Of a stretch of DNA of 64,000 nucleotides, positions 21,198-32,704 are shown piece by piece. The first letter of the stretch is position 1. Every line of letters starts with the position of its first letter. The DNA is taken from assembly GCA_018902385.1 (NCBI GenBank), contig JABSSW010000024.1:186001-250000 (forward strand). Direction: 5' to 3'. The stretch is from Physcia stellaris. Taxonomy: Eukaryota; Ascomycota; Lecanoromycetes; Caliciales; Physciaceae. The position numbers and the translations under genes are program-made. Under the pieces are notes generated by a model. That model was not told where the DNA came from. It did no database searches and worked only from the letters and a program-made list of their open reading frames with translations.

Positions 21198-24124
21198 TGT
21201 AGTACCAAAGAGTTTCACCAGCGAGCAAGTCCAGGACTTGATTAGAATGCTGGAGAATCAGTAAAGTGTTCACCTTCATCCTAAGGTATCCTCTACCTTT
21301 TTCTGATACCATCGCCGCGAACTCGTGCTCAGAAATACAGCAAGCTTGACGATTACCGTTATCCAACGTTTGACGAGCAATAAAAGCAGCTATCGCCTGG
21401 ACCAGTAAACCATCAAGTTCGGGGCGCTGGTCAGCACGTCTTTGGATCCTACGACCAAGAAGATGGCCATGACGCCAATCAACTGTCCCGCCCTACACAT
21501 CAACAAAACCTAAACATGATCTTCGATGATGCCTCTGAAACTCAGGCCAATCAATCGCCCGACTCGACCACTAGTGGTCTCACCAGTTATGCCAATCTCT
21601 TCGACTGGACAGGTGAAGCGGGTTTAGCTTCCAATGGTGGCGCTTTTGGAGGAGCAGGTTTGAAGGTGTTGCAGAGTCGGAGGAAAGCCTCGCGGACGCG
21701 CACTTCCACATATATACGGATGACAAGAAGATCGCCGCTGCGGCCGTGCGATCTATGGAGCGTGTCGAACATTGGGAGGATGGGTTAGGATTTTGGGTAT
21801 CTCTTCGTATATATCAGGTAGTCATTAGATGCATCTGGCATCCAAAAACTCAACCTATAATATCAATAAAGATCCTTGGCTTTGAAAGCGACTAGTAACT
21901 CCGTAGCCATAGTTCCGTTTCGCTCCGTCACGAACCTCATGGTCTGATATTTGCACCTCCCATGCGCCTTCGTGAAAACTCATCTCCGTTTGCCTTTTCC
22001 CATTTTCGTTTGTCTGTGCCTATGCTCTACCACTCACCATAGATAGACGATACTGGACGCCAGAGCGATATGAGCACGTGGTTACCCGAGTTGGGAACGA
22101 AACGGGTTGCGGAATTTTCATTTCTTTACCCATAGTCTGTTTGCCATTTGCCGTTGTCGTTCGCCTGTGCCTATGATCTGCCACTCACCCTAGACAGATA
22201 TTACTGGACGCCAGAACGATATGAGCACGTGGTTACCCGAGTTCGGAACGAAAGCATTTGCGAAACTGCTTTCATTTCTTCAGATTACGTTCAGTTATTT
22301 GTTGACACGAAATGTGCTCTCATGATATGTCTCGTGCTTATTAACTTTCTGTTCCCAAACCCCGTGATATCAGGAGATTAATACTAAGATATCCTGAAAG
22401 CTGATGGCAGTAAGAATGCTTGAAGGATCGTAGCTCATGCTCCCCGACAGACGCTAGAGTTGACTTGGACCGATAGCCGCCTGGTACTTGAGTCACTGGT
22501 GGGTTCCGTGGCCATCATTGCTGAAGGGTAAATCACGCTTCCGCGCAAATAAATAATCGATTCATGGTGTAAAGAAGCTGAACAAGGTATAACCTTCCGC
22601 GCTGCACCGTTCAGGTTGTGCAAATCATTCAGGACCCATTTAATTAGCGCAAAATAGGTCTGATTTGTGGGCGCAATAGTGCCACGTCCTGCATCCGAGG
22701 TCCTCCTTCTAAAGTGTTCCAGCGCAGAGGCTCGTGCTAAGCGAGTGACGATAGGGTGAACCTGCGTACTAAATTCTCACTATGCGGGTAGAGCTAGAGG
22801 CGTATGGAATCATGGGAAGGGTATTCAATGTCAATGTATGACACAGGGATAGCGGGATTGGGTAGAAGTCCATTTTGCTTGTTGGTGGATCGATTGGCCT
22901 GAGGTGATCTTTGTAAACGCCTTAAGCGGTGATCACGCTAATAAGAAGGTCGAGCATTAAACATTTTATCTAGCTGTTAGGATAGATGGCTGTCCAATGT
23001 TCGCGGTGTCCCAAGGATTTCTATGCAACGCGTAAGCTCTTCGTTGAATCTGTTGCATAAGATGTCCGAACATACCATCTCAGCTTCTAGATGCGAAGAT
23101 ATCTCTAGCGTAGGCCAAAAGGAACCTCGCGCTTTGCGAAGACGCCATAAGGTACTCTCTGAGCATTTAATCGAGATGACCGAATGGTGCTCTGCGGCAT
23201 GTTTGATGCCAGGCCAACGGGACGGGATCGAACGACGGGACGTTCCGTCCCTTCCGCGCTTGAGCCTCAAGCTTTGACCATTGTGATTTTTTCGGGCTTC
23301 GGGCAAAATCAAAGGAAAGGTAAAAGCATTTTGGTATGTAATGCTCAGCTTTCAGCTTCTTATAATGTCTTGCCGGAGTGTGCGATATCCAGAATATCCA
23401 CGGTTCAGTTGTCTCGTGCAGTCCAGGGTCCAGGTGGTCGGGAGTTCATCAACGGCGCGTATTTCACATGTGTCACTATTCAATGCTTCCATCTGAATAT
23501 CTACTCTCATAGCTGGTCATTCAGTCTACGCTTGAATTGGTGTGCTCTAAACCTTCGACGATAATGTAACAACGGGAACTAGTTCATAGGTGAGCTGTTA
23601 ATGAAGACCGAGATCTCGACGGATAGAGTCCAGAGAATCTGGCGGAAAGTGAAAAGTTTCGATTCCTGGAGTACGATTCATCCACGAGCTTTCACGGCCA
23701 TTACGAGTAGTGATTATCGCTCATAATTGAAATCCAAAATTATAACAGACATCTTCTTCATATGTGCGCATTGTATGGAAATCGAGATCTTGAGGGATAG
23801 ATCCTGAAAGCGGAGCGAACCTCCCCAGTCGCTTAAACTACTCAACGTGGCTTTCATCAGATCGTATGAGCCTTACCAAGCCTTAAAATCTAAGGACATC
23901 GAGTGGGACGCTAATCACGTTACAGGGTACTTGAAGATTGGAATGCAAGGAGATGGAATCAAGAAACTGGATAGTATCGAAGAGTCAGAGAAGGATCGAT
24001 TGGGAAGATGATCTACTGTCAATTCTTGTCCATCGATTGAGTTTTGGTCTGCTAGCTATTTACTATATACTACTTTAGTCTGATGGAAAGCCGACACCAT
24101 GCGTCGACGGTCGATCTGCCATAT
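21198..24124. other. Gene-poor tract with diverged repeats
   Basis: No convincing gene in about 2.9 kb. A 90-codon frame at 21516-21788 (MIFDDASETQANQS) is unrecognised. The tract contains the 151-nt duplication at 21988-22285. It also has two similar short segments near 23605 and 23785 (ATCGAGATCTTGAGGGATAG-like). This fits decayed transposon or subtelomere-like DNA. Confidence 0.5.
21988..22285. repeat. Two tandem copies of a ~150-nt unit
   Basis: Copy 1 starts at 21988 and copy 2 at 22139 (both GTTTGCC). They share long blocks such as ACTGGACGCCAGARCGATAT and GAGCACGTGGTTACCCGAGT. They differ by scattered substitutions, many of them transitions. One frame reads WTPERYEHVVTRVRNE, possibly a coding fragment. 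Confidence 0.7.
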
Positions 24125-25697
24125 TCACCACTTTGGCTTAGCTTTGCCAGTGCTCCCGAAAGTGTCGTCGTTCCAGCCTGACCGAGGTGCAGAACTGGAC
24201 GATCCTTCACCCGCTGCTGCGTTCCATGTGGGCTGATCCACCTCGTAGTTGCCTGGATCATTGATAATGGCATTGGCACTGGGCCACAGCGCATCGCTGA
24301 CATCTCCGCCTGAAGCCTGGAAGCCACCAGCACCACCAGAGCTTGTGGTCGCATTCCAATCCGATGCCGTTCCTTCTTCAGCTTCAGTTAGGGTGATCAC
24401 AATGCGCTCATCGGGAATGACATAGTCCGTGGGAATGGTGAATGGCACGTCATATGTCTTCTGCACATCCTTCCAGCAGATCTCAAGAGGTGCCTCGAAC
24501 ACGAGATCCTTGGGACTGAGCCAATTGAGGTAATCGGCGATGTACGGGCTGGAGTGGAAAAATCTAGTAGAGAGTCAGTTTGAGAGCGTCAGGTTTGGGA
24601 TACGATGATAACTCACCGCTCTCCATCTACCACGGAGAACCGACGAGAGACTTTGGTGAGGTCGTCGATGTCGTGGGTGACCTGCTTTTTCCCAGCAAAC
24701 TCTAAGTCCTTGCTAAGTCCCTTCGTGAGCTTCGACGCGATGATAATTAGGACCAGCATAGCTCGGGTGCACGCAACATTCATGCGGTTCTCGTTGTCCA
24801 CAAATCCAAGCTCGTTAGTGACCACGGTGTCCAGAATTATCATCTTTGCTTCCATGGATTGGAAGCTGTCCACGGTGTAGACCTTTGGCAGCGCATTACG
24901 AGAGATACCTTGTTTTATTGCCATGCACATAAGGATTGAATTGATCAATCCCCGCTGTTGCCCATAGGTCGTGAGGATAACGACGTCCTCCATGGGAAAC
25001 CCCGCATTCTTGCGCATATCATTCACCATATGACAGATATATGAGGCGCTCTCGAGGTTGAACCTCGACAAGGACCCTGTCTCACGGTCAGTACTGAGAT
25101 GAAACACCATACTCGGACACTTACTATTGTTCCTCGCGCAATCTCCGTCGACTGTCACAGCGAACAAGCGGCAGCTTTTCTCTGGCCGGTTAAAAAACGT
25201 CTTGAACCATGGAATATACCCGGCAGGAAGCGAGCGACGGTTTGCGGCAGATGTGGCTGTAAGCTTAGACATGTATGTCCGCTTGTTCTGTAACAAAATT
25301 AGCAAGGCGATACAGCGAACCCGCCAGGACTTACCGGAAAGCAGAGGATGTGGCGATGCATCCGGCTACAAAGGCTCAGCTCGAAGTGAGGGAAGTGGGA
25401 TAGATACAGGCGGGCGAAGAGGCTGAGCTGCATCTGGGCTGCAAAGGGGTTGACGTTGGCGAAACGAGATAGGTACAGCGGACCCAGTTGCGCGAAGTCG
25501 CCGATCATCCAGAGTCCCCGAACCTTCTCGTGGTGTCGTAATTTGGTGAGAGCAATCCACGTGTCAGGCTCTGGAATCATTGCTGCTTCGTCTTGGATGA
25601 TGACGATGCACTTGGCTTTGTCCCCGAAGTTCTGCTTCACCACATCGCAGCCCATATTATTAGCTGTCGTGACGAGCACGTGGGGGTCTTTCATCAC
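24125..25697 (-). CDS. SF1 (UPF1-like) helicase, C-terminal part, three exons
   Basis: C-terminal half of a superfamily-1 helicase. Motif II is IVIIQDEAAMIPEPDTW and motif III GLWMIGDFAQLGP. Later motifs are ILTTYGQQRGLINSI, KVYTVDSFQSMEAKMII (motif V) and NRMNVACTRAML (motif VI with the arginine finger). Two canonical introns near 25345-25276 (GTAAGT to TTACAG) and near 24618-24562 (GTGAGT to CTACTAG) join the exons. The C-terminus is Gly/Ser/Trp-rich and ends GSTGKAKPKW at 24125. The frame is open without an ATG up to about 25870, and no Walker A motif is found upstream. The 5' part is therefore lost, or lies behind an intron I cannot place. The usable start may be the ATG at 25697. Confidence 0.65.
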
Positions 25698-25902
25698 TTC
25701 AGCGTTGCCATGGCGGCAACAAACAGCGGAGCGACCTTTGTCTTCGGCCGTCCAGCTGTAATAGTATGTGTCCGCGTTTTCCGGACGCGGTGAAGATGTT
25801 AGAGTTGGATTAGGAGTGTTAGGAGGTATAGCGTAGGTGTAACTGATGGTGAATAGTATACTGGATTGGAGTTGGGTTTATCTGTGATCAAGGGAGTATA
25901 AG

Positions 25903-25960
25903 GTTATATATAGAAGAGTGCTGGTTGCTGGTTATATAGAGAAGAGTGCTGGTTGCTGAT
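25903..25960. repeat. 28-nt tandem pair
   Basis: Two copies of a unit reading GGTTATATAKAGAAGAGTGC followed by TGGTTGCT lie head to tail, a short way upstream of the helicase piece. Confidence 0.7.
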
Positions 25961-28286
25961 ATGTAAAATGGATAGAGGTTTTGGGGAGTGGAGGGGGTTT
26001 AAGTAGTCAAGCATGTCGCTGTTTGTTGTGAATGGAGCTGAATGACGCAATCTGAGCAGTGAACATCTCGGTCACTGGAGTGAAACTTGGTGTGATCGTG
26101 CGGGGGATGAGGTGGTGAAGTGAGCTGGTGAAAGATTGGGGACTGTAGTGTGTTAAAATGATTCACCCAGGCAAGTTCACCGCTGCCTATGATTGGACAC
26201 GCTAGATGATGAGTAATGGAGCAAAAGGGCGCAAAGTATGTAACTACGAGTACTTTAGGCAGCGCCAGTGTTAAGGCGCCACCAAAATACTATGGGGCAG
26301 GAGCATAGCAGCTGCCAAGGACCATTCAATATTCCAGGGCAAAACCCATGCCAATTCATTACATAACAGTAGGCTATGCTGTCATCTGACTCATTCCCGT
26401 CACGATGCTCTAGTGATCGCTGTGATTAAGAATGGAAGGTGCAAGGTTACGAGAAGGTGAAGTGAGGGTGTGAATAGATGACACAGGCAGGAAAGGCGAA
26501 CTGACTCTTTGCCCGAAGTCGGTTGAACGTGTTTCCAGCATTTCGAGCGATGAGGACTCCAGCGCGGAATTGATTCTGCCTGAATGATGCATTGGACAAC
26601 ATCAGGTCACGATTGAGACTGAAAGTGAAAGAAAACCCTTTTTTCCACCTAAATCTTATCACAAAAGATACGAACATTATAAGGTATCATTTCAGACTAT
26701 TCAGATTAGCCTCTTGTCTTACAGGAAATTCGCTTTCTCGGCTTTGCATGAAAAGGGCCAATGACCAGAAGCTGTGGTGGAGTAGATGGCCACTGCTGTG
26801 GCAGTTTCGGCATTGGGATTCGGTTGAGATGGACACGAGATTCTCGTACATTCGTTAGGAGTTAGTGGCCATTTGTAAGGAGTCAACTGGAAATATAAGG
26901 CAGACTTCTCCTTCTTCTCTTCTTCCTCAGCTTTCGCAGCCTCGCAGGTTTTCGAGGTTGGCTTTGCTCCCTCCCTATACTATCTCAAGCTGCCGCCTAT
27001 ACATTGGGACTTTGCCAGCGCTCAGGGGCATTGGGCTTTGTGCCTGGCCGAATACAGGCTTCTAGGCATATCCCGGCACCAGCGGGGCACAAAGCTGTAA
27101 ATGGACTCAAATGGAAGCATATAGGTCACTCTCTAGGTCTTTCGGCGCCATCCCAGGTCCTGACTGATGTCCCGCCATTTGGTGTGGCGCCAAGTCGATA
27201 CACACGTATCATTTTTTTACAAAGCATGTGATTGTGATGAAGGAGCCATAACTGCATGAGGTCGTCCTGAGTCGGGTATTCGGCATTTTGTAAGAATATA
27301 TCCATACAAGAATGCCGTCCAGTCCACGGAAGTATGGCATTACTTTAATAACAGTCTGCTAAGCGCTGCGATGGATTGAAATTCCCTTTCCAAGAGCTCC
27401 GCGCTCATCCGGTAAGGCAGGTTGGAGGATCATAGACAACCTGTGACTCTCTGTCAGCGGCTGATGGAGTTGTAAGTCTTTCGGAGTATGCTAACATACT
27501 TTATCGGCCTGGCAGATTTTGCCTCTGAGGCTCTGAGGCAAGCTTTGGAGAAGTGGTACGGAGAACACGTTATGACTAGAACCAATTCCGGAACCCGCTG
27601 GCGTTGACGGATACGATGAACTCAATGTGTAACACTGGCCTGCTGAAAGAGTGGTAAACATTTGCCAGAAGGGGCGAGCTGTAGACCTGACGAGCGAGGA
27701 AGGCTGAGACTGATTATATGAAGGATACGACAGCTACAGTGAATTTGTCAGCCCATGACCAGACGAAGAGATGGTGAGCATCAACTAACCGGCCGTTCCA
27801 GGTTCGAGATGGTTTGTGTTGGACCTGAAGCGGACAGGTCGTTAAAAAGGGGTGGTAGCAGTGCGTGTAGTCGACGGTTGGTGATGACAAGTAGTACGGT
27901 CGACTAATATATGTGCGATCTGTGTAAAGCATATTGTAGGAATCTTTGGGCAATGGATTTCACTGAGGTATGCTGAAAGCTAGCTAATAATTTTCAGCTG
28001 TAGCGATTCAAGAACGTAGATTGAGGACAGCACTGTGTCTTCAGTAAGCATACAAGCTAGCCGCCAAATTATGTTGATTGCAGTCTCAAATGCATCAGAC
28101 AAGAATATCTGGTCGTCTCCTCTCCCTCCTGTTCTGGAATGACCAAGACTCGCGCTCCAGCAATATAAATTGGAAGGTGCACCTGTCACGTCGGTCACCA
28201 GGGTTGTGTATCATCAGGGTTGAAGAGATCGTAGAAAGCACTCCGAATTACTTACACTTGATATTCCATCCACCTAACTCTGAATG

Positions 28287-28319
<33 letters not shown>
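28287..28319. repeat. (ATT)n microsatellite
   Basis: About 11 uninterrupted ATT units in intergenic DNA. Confidence 0.95.
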
Positions 28320-30145
28320 AATGGTAATCTGATGAGCTCCAACCCAGCTACAACAATCAGGTGTTTATGAAATATCCTCGCAAAATCCGAAATTACTTGG
28401 TTGTTAGCTAGTGATGTTCAAGCCCAAGCTTTCTATTTGAAGAATGGCTCCTCATTATCTTCTACATACGAATGATCAGTGTTCATGCTAGATACATGGT
28501 CAAAGTTAGCTCGAAAATGTGATAATCTGATGGTTGGTTTGCATTTTTTTTTTCGCTACCAACAATTTGTGTTCTAATCATATCTTAACCCTACAAAAAC
28601 GCAAAGGGATTTTATATCGGTCTCGTTCTAGCTCTAGATGTCTCCTCGCTCCTCTCACATCTAAAGTCTAAGCTAGCATCGCTTCATCGATGCTGCCCTT
28701 ATATGTCACCTCTAGGTGATCTGGCCTGGACGAAATTGATCTTGGAAAGGAGGTGCTTGGAGATGCAAATACATTAGCCATGTGTGGGATTAAAAAGAAC
28801 TAATGTTATGTGACGCATATTTGGAATTGAGGCCGTTCCAAAGTCGGGTACCCGTGTGCTCATGCCGTTTCGGTGCTTGAGGGAGTATCCAGGGGTGCTG
28901 AAGCATTGAGCATTCCTGCCACATGAATAGACACTGGATCGCACAGGAGTTGAAAGGAAGTAGGGATTGATAGGCAACGGAAGGAACCGTAGAACTTGCG
29001 GCAAGTTTCTAGGAACCACGATTTTGAAAGTATTGAGTGCCTTCTTAAGACATACCTCAGCAATTCATTAAGGTAAGAGTAAACAGGGTATAGAGCATGT
29101 AGTCATCGCCTCCATAACGCACTGGGTCAACAGACTACCAACATTCCCATACCATCCGAAGATATATGGCATTGAGATGCCACCGATGGACAGAGCCGTG
29201 GGTTCACATAGAACATTCGGAGAATATCCAGGTAACACTGCCGTGATTACAGGCTTGAGGGGGTGGGGTAAGACGCCGAAGGGACCGTATGTGACTAGGA
29301 GGGTGTTTTTCCCCCTTTTGCTCTCCCACTAAACAATTTCTCAAGACAGCTCATCTCCGGACATCCGAAGAAGATTCATGATTGGAAGTACTATCATGAA
29401 ACAGGTAGGATATGGCTGGTTGAGACGGCGCTTTGAGACGAAAAGGATTCACGAAGTGGTTCGTCGGGGCTATCGTACGTGGAAAGGCAGAGGCAGGCTT
29501 TAGCTTGGATCATGGCGTCTGGAATGATTGCTTAGAATTAGTCATTACTGATTAGCTGTGACGACTCAGGATCAAGAGAATTTACTGTTCCATTTCTTAC
29601 CAAATAACATGCCCAGCGCCATAGCAAATAAAATCTCGCGGGTCAATGGATGTTCTCCAACTGTTACCGGATCAAGGTTTGCATCGAGAACCGTCGTTCC
29701 ACGATCAGTGTCCTACCAGGAGCGGATTTGATAGAATAGGCAGGAGCATGTGGAATGACCAATACACTTCAAATTTTCAAAGGCAAACAAAACATGTCGG
29801 GAACCATGGTACGCTGCGGGTGGTGGCCTCTCGGGGCAAACTCAAAGCTAACCAAGCTCACGGTATCCACGTTGCAGTGGAGTGCCATCTGAACCACGTT
29901 TACCCCGATTGACGAGACCATGGTTGTACAAAATTATAAGCTTATTCTGACGTTCAGTGTCTAAATATTCCACACTGTAATTCCATTTGGAGCCCCAGCA
30001 ACTGCTCACTATCTCAGAACGTAGTGCAATGCCCGGCAGTAGCTCAAGATTACTCAGCGCATATTTCCCATGCACAGAATTTTACAGAAGTGCCCCCTAG
30101 CTTTGTTATTGCAACTCATGGCTGGGAAACATGTTCTGGGGATCA

Positions 30146-30745
30146 CCATCCGATCTTCCCGCGTGGCCCAAAGTAAGTATTACGTTGATCCTACTCTGGC
30201 ACGCTCACGTGTCTTTGTTTACATCCCAGAAAGTTAAACATATGGGACGGCCGGTAGATACACAAGGCGCTAACCGTATTCTAGTACTTTCCTTTGCGTT
30301 CCGTGTACTCAACCAAACATGATGGCCGGTAGTTGCATGTCGCCGTGGCCATGCTCTGGTGCTTTCACTTGTTCTTCTTGCAACGTGTATAGTAAATCAT
30401 ATGGCATGGCTAGTAGGTATGTTGGCGAAGAGAGTATCATCAAACCTACCTCGCAGGCTCCCAGTCGATTGATCTGATAAATTGGCATTATTCAGCAATC
30501 CCTAGCCATCCCATGGTAAGGAGCTCGAGCCAAGACTGCCAAAACCTAGCAATCGACCGAGACCGTGCTCAACTATTGCCTGAAAGTATGTTTGTTAGGT
30601 TTGAGGCGTGCAGTATCCCCAACGAAGACTCCTTTCCATCCGAACTTTCCGCGTGGCTCAAAGTATATGTCCATGTGGACCACGCGCTAAGCGTGTTCTG
30701 GTACTTCCCCTGGCTTTCCGTGTACTCAGTCAGATATGCCAAGTC
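30146..30745. repeat. Diverged dispersed repeat, two to three copies
   Basis: Copy 1 (30146-30322) and copy 2 (30635-30745) share CCATCCGAWCTTYCCGCGTG, GCGCTAASCGTRTTCTRGTA and TTCCGTGTACTCA. Copy 2 lacks about 70 nt in the middle. A further shared piece, AATCGACCGAG..TGCTCAA, occurs near 30550 and 30762. Differences are mostly transitions. Confidence 0.6.
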
Positions 30746-30973
30746 CGCCAGATACCCAGAATCGACCGAGTGCTCAAAAAATGCCAATTGAAACTTTGTT
30801 TATTGACCGAGCAGGTCCGTCGAATCGCCGTGTGAGCCACGCTTGCCAGACTGCCCAAGCATATATTCCCTCTCTCCCTCGCCCTCCTCTTTTCTCGTCC
30901 TCCTCACATCTCATACTCTCTGGTACGTATATGTGGTTTTTTGCCCCTGAACCCCTGAGTGGCACTGCTAACC

Positions 30974-32704
30974 ATGGTAGCTACAATGTCGTCAAACACA
31001 TTCAAGCACTCTTCATCTCACTCTTCCGCTTCTGCCTCACTAGAGGCTTGCCTTCCGCAAGGGAGTGTCAAGTCTCGCCCGGCAGTTGCGTCCTCTGTTC
31101 TCTCTGAGCGGTCTCGTGGTAAGTCATTCTCCTTGTGCATCAACGCTTATCCGGCTATGGCAATACTGACCTGGATTACTATAGCTCGCGCACCTTACCC
31201 TCGTCCATGGGCCCAAATTTCACAGGGCAACTCTCGCAGTCCGTCTCTCACACAAACGGCTGCACCTACACTCATTCCAAAACCACCACCACCACATTCT
31301 TTGGTTTCTTCGAGGACTCGTGCTTCGAGGAGCAGCACATCGGCCGGGGATACTCCACTCTCTCGTATTCCCGTCGCCAAGTTCTCAGGACAGCAGCGCA
31401 CGCAGCCCAACGGCCAAGGCTCTCTGTCCTCTACAGTCTCTACCCGCAATAGTCACAAGCGTTCCGAGACTGGTCGGTCCGCCCTGGCAATCACTCTTTC
31501 TGCCTCGGCCTCCGACGATGACTCTTCTTCAACATGCTCTTCAGCATCTTCAGCAGCTGGCTCTTCAGCATCTTCAACAACTTCAGCAGCTGGCTCTTCA
31601 GCATCTTCAGCAGCTGGCTCTTCAGCATCTTCAGCAGCTGGCTCTACAGCAACAACTGTCTTTTCTGGTTCTTCTGGTTCTTCTGGATCTGGTTCTGGTT
31701 CTTCTGGATCTGGTTCTGGTTCTTCTGGATCTGGCTCTGGCTCTCTGGATCTGGATCTGGATCGCTGTTTCACTGCAGCAACTACACTCTCTACCTGGTT
31801 GTCTCAATCCTTGGAATCACTCTCTCTTACCAAGGACGACCAACCTACTACTGGACGCTTGGCCACCTCCGAGCACATCAGCAAGGGCGAGCAGCAGGCC
31901 TCGCTTGGGATTCCCCGAGCCAAAGGCAGCCGCATCCCTTGCCGCCAACACTCTTTTCGGTCTTCGACCACCACACGCCTATCTTCATCGGCATCACTGT
32001 CACTACAGGAACAAGTCCATGCCAGGCTTCGCGCAGAGTGGAATGCGGTAGAAGCAAGCATGGCAGCAGCCGCCGACGATCGGACGCCAGGTATGTCTCT
32101 TCCATCTTGTCTTCCCTTCCATCCCGTCTTTCCTTCCACCCAGTAGTACCTTCCACCCTGTAGTACCTTCCACCCCGTAGTACCTTCCACCCCGTAGTAC
32201 CTTCCACCCTCCACTACCTTCCACTCTCCTCCACCTTCCGTCCTTCACCAGCTTTCACCCTCCTCCACCCTCTCCACCCTCCTCCATCCTCTACACCCTC
32301 CTCCACCCTTTCCACCCTCCTCCAGCCTCCTCCACCTTCCGTCCTTCACTACCTTCCACCCTCTCTACCTTCCATCCCATTCTTCCTTCCATCATCACTG
32401 ACCTCTTCCAGTCTCTAGCAGACCACCGATCGCGCGGCGTGACCTTCCCCAAGACCCCTCCGCCACTCTCGACAAGCCTTCATCAGCTCCCACACTACCT
32501 CCGCCAGCTAAGAAGTCCTGTCTTCGAAAGCCCGGTAGTGTCCGCCCTGTCAAAGGGTTGAGATGGGAACCTGATGCGAGAGGGAGGTGGAATTCAGTGA
32601 AGGTCACTGTCTACACAACTGAGCGGTGGATCACGCCGGAAGACCAGCACGAAGAACCTCAACACTTCAGTCAAGTTCAGGAAGGGGAGGAGGAGTTCTT
32701 CTAG
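30974..32704 (+). CDS. Serine/glycine-rich low-complexity protein, about 447 residues
   Basis: I do not recognise a named family. Three exons fit in phase (30974-31118, 31185-32090 and 32412-32704; 1,344 nt). The ATG at 30974 (MVATMSSNTFKHSS) is chosen; a second lies 12 nt downstream. The N-terminus is Ser-rich and basic. The centre contains an Ala/Ser repeat (SSASSAAGSSASS type), a Gly/Ser repeat (GSGSGSSGSGSGS) and LDLDLDR. The C-terminal exon has the most ordered-looking part: PPPAKKSCLRKPGSVRPV and GLRWEPDARGRWNSVKVTVY, then an acidic end (QEGEEEFF). KGLRW-type motifs sometimes occur in regulators of phosphatase or cell-cycle proteins, but I infer no function. Intron 1 is an introner-like element. 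Intron 2 is a minisatellite. Confidence 0.65.
31119..31184 (+). repeat. Introner-like element F (66 nt, plus strand)
   Basis: The intron runs from GTAAGTCATT to CTATAG. It contains CTTGTGCATCAACGCTTATC, then ATGGCAATA, then CTGACC. This is the same block order and spacing as the NLR and Med5 copies, in an unrelated gene 18 kb away and on the opposite strand. It is a multiple of three and stop-free in frame, so retention would add 22 residues. Confidence 0.8.
32140..32400 (+). repeat. CT-rich minisatellite inside intron 2
   Basis: The 321-nt intron 32091-32411 is filled with a degenerate 15-18-nt unit (GTAGTACCTTCCACCC), first as near-perfect tandem copies and then as CCTCCACCCT variants. The branch site CTGACC and CCAG acceptor sit just after the array. 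Confidence 0.8.

Larger units (their letters stand above)
25698..30973. other. Long gene-poor tract
   Basis: More than 5 kb without a supported gene. The first 170 nt extend the helicase frame without an ATG. The rest is AT-rich with many short frames and no domain. It contains a 28-nt tandem pair at 25903-25960, an ATT microsatellite at 28287-28319, and diverged dispersed repeats at 30146-30830. I find no transposase, reverse transcriptase or tRNA. Confidence 0.5.

Noticed and set aside
19061-25870. Idea that the two helicase pieces are one gene split by an inversion
   Set aside because: Both pieces contain their own motif II and motif III (DEGCQATE and DEAAMIPEP), so they overlap in content and must be different copies.
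31453-31773. Acidic repeat frame on the minus strand (PEEPEPDPEE type)
   Set aside because: It is the exact antisense of the Ser/Gly-coding repeat of the spliced plus-strand gene and has no splice or domain support.
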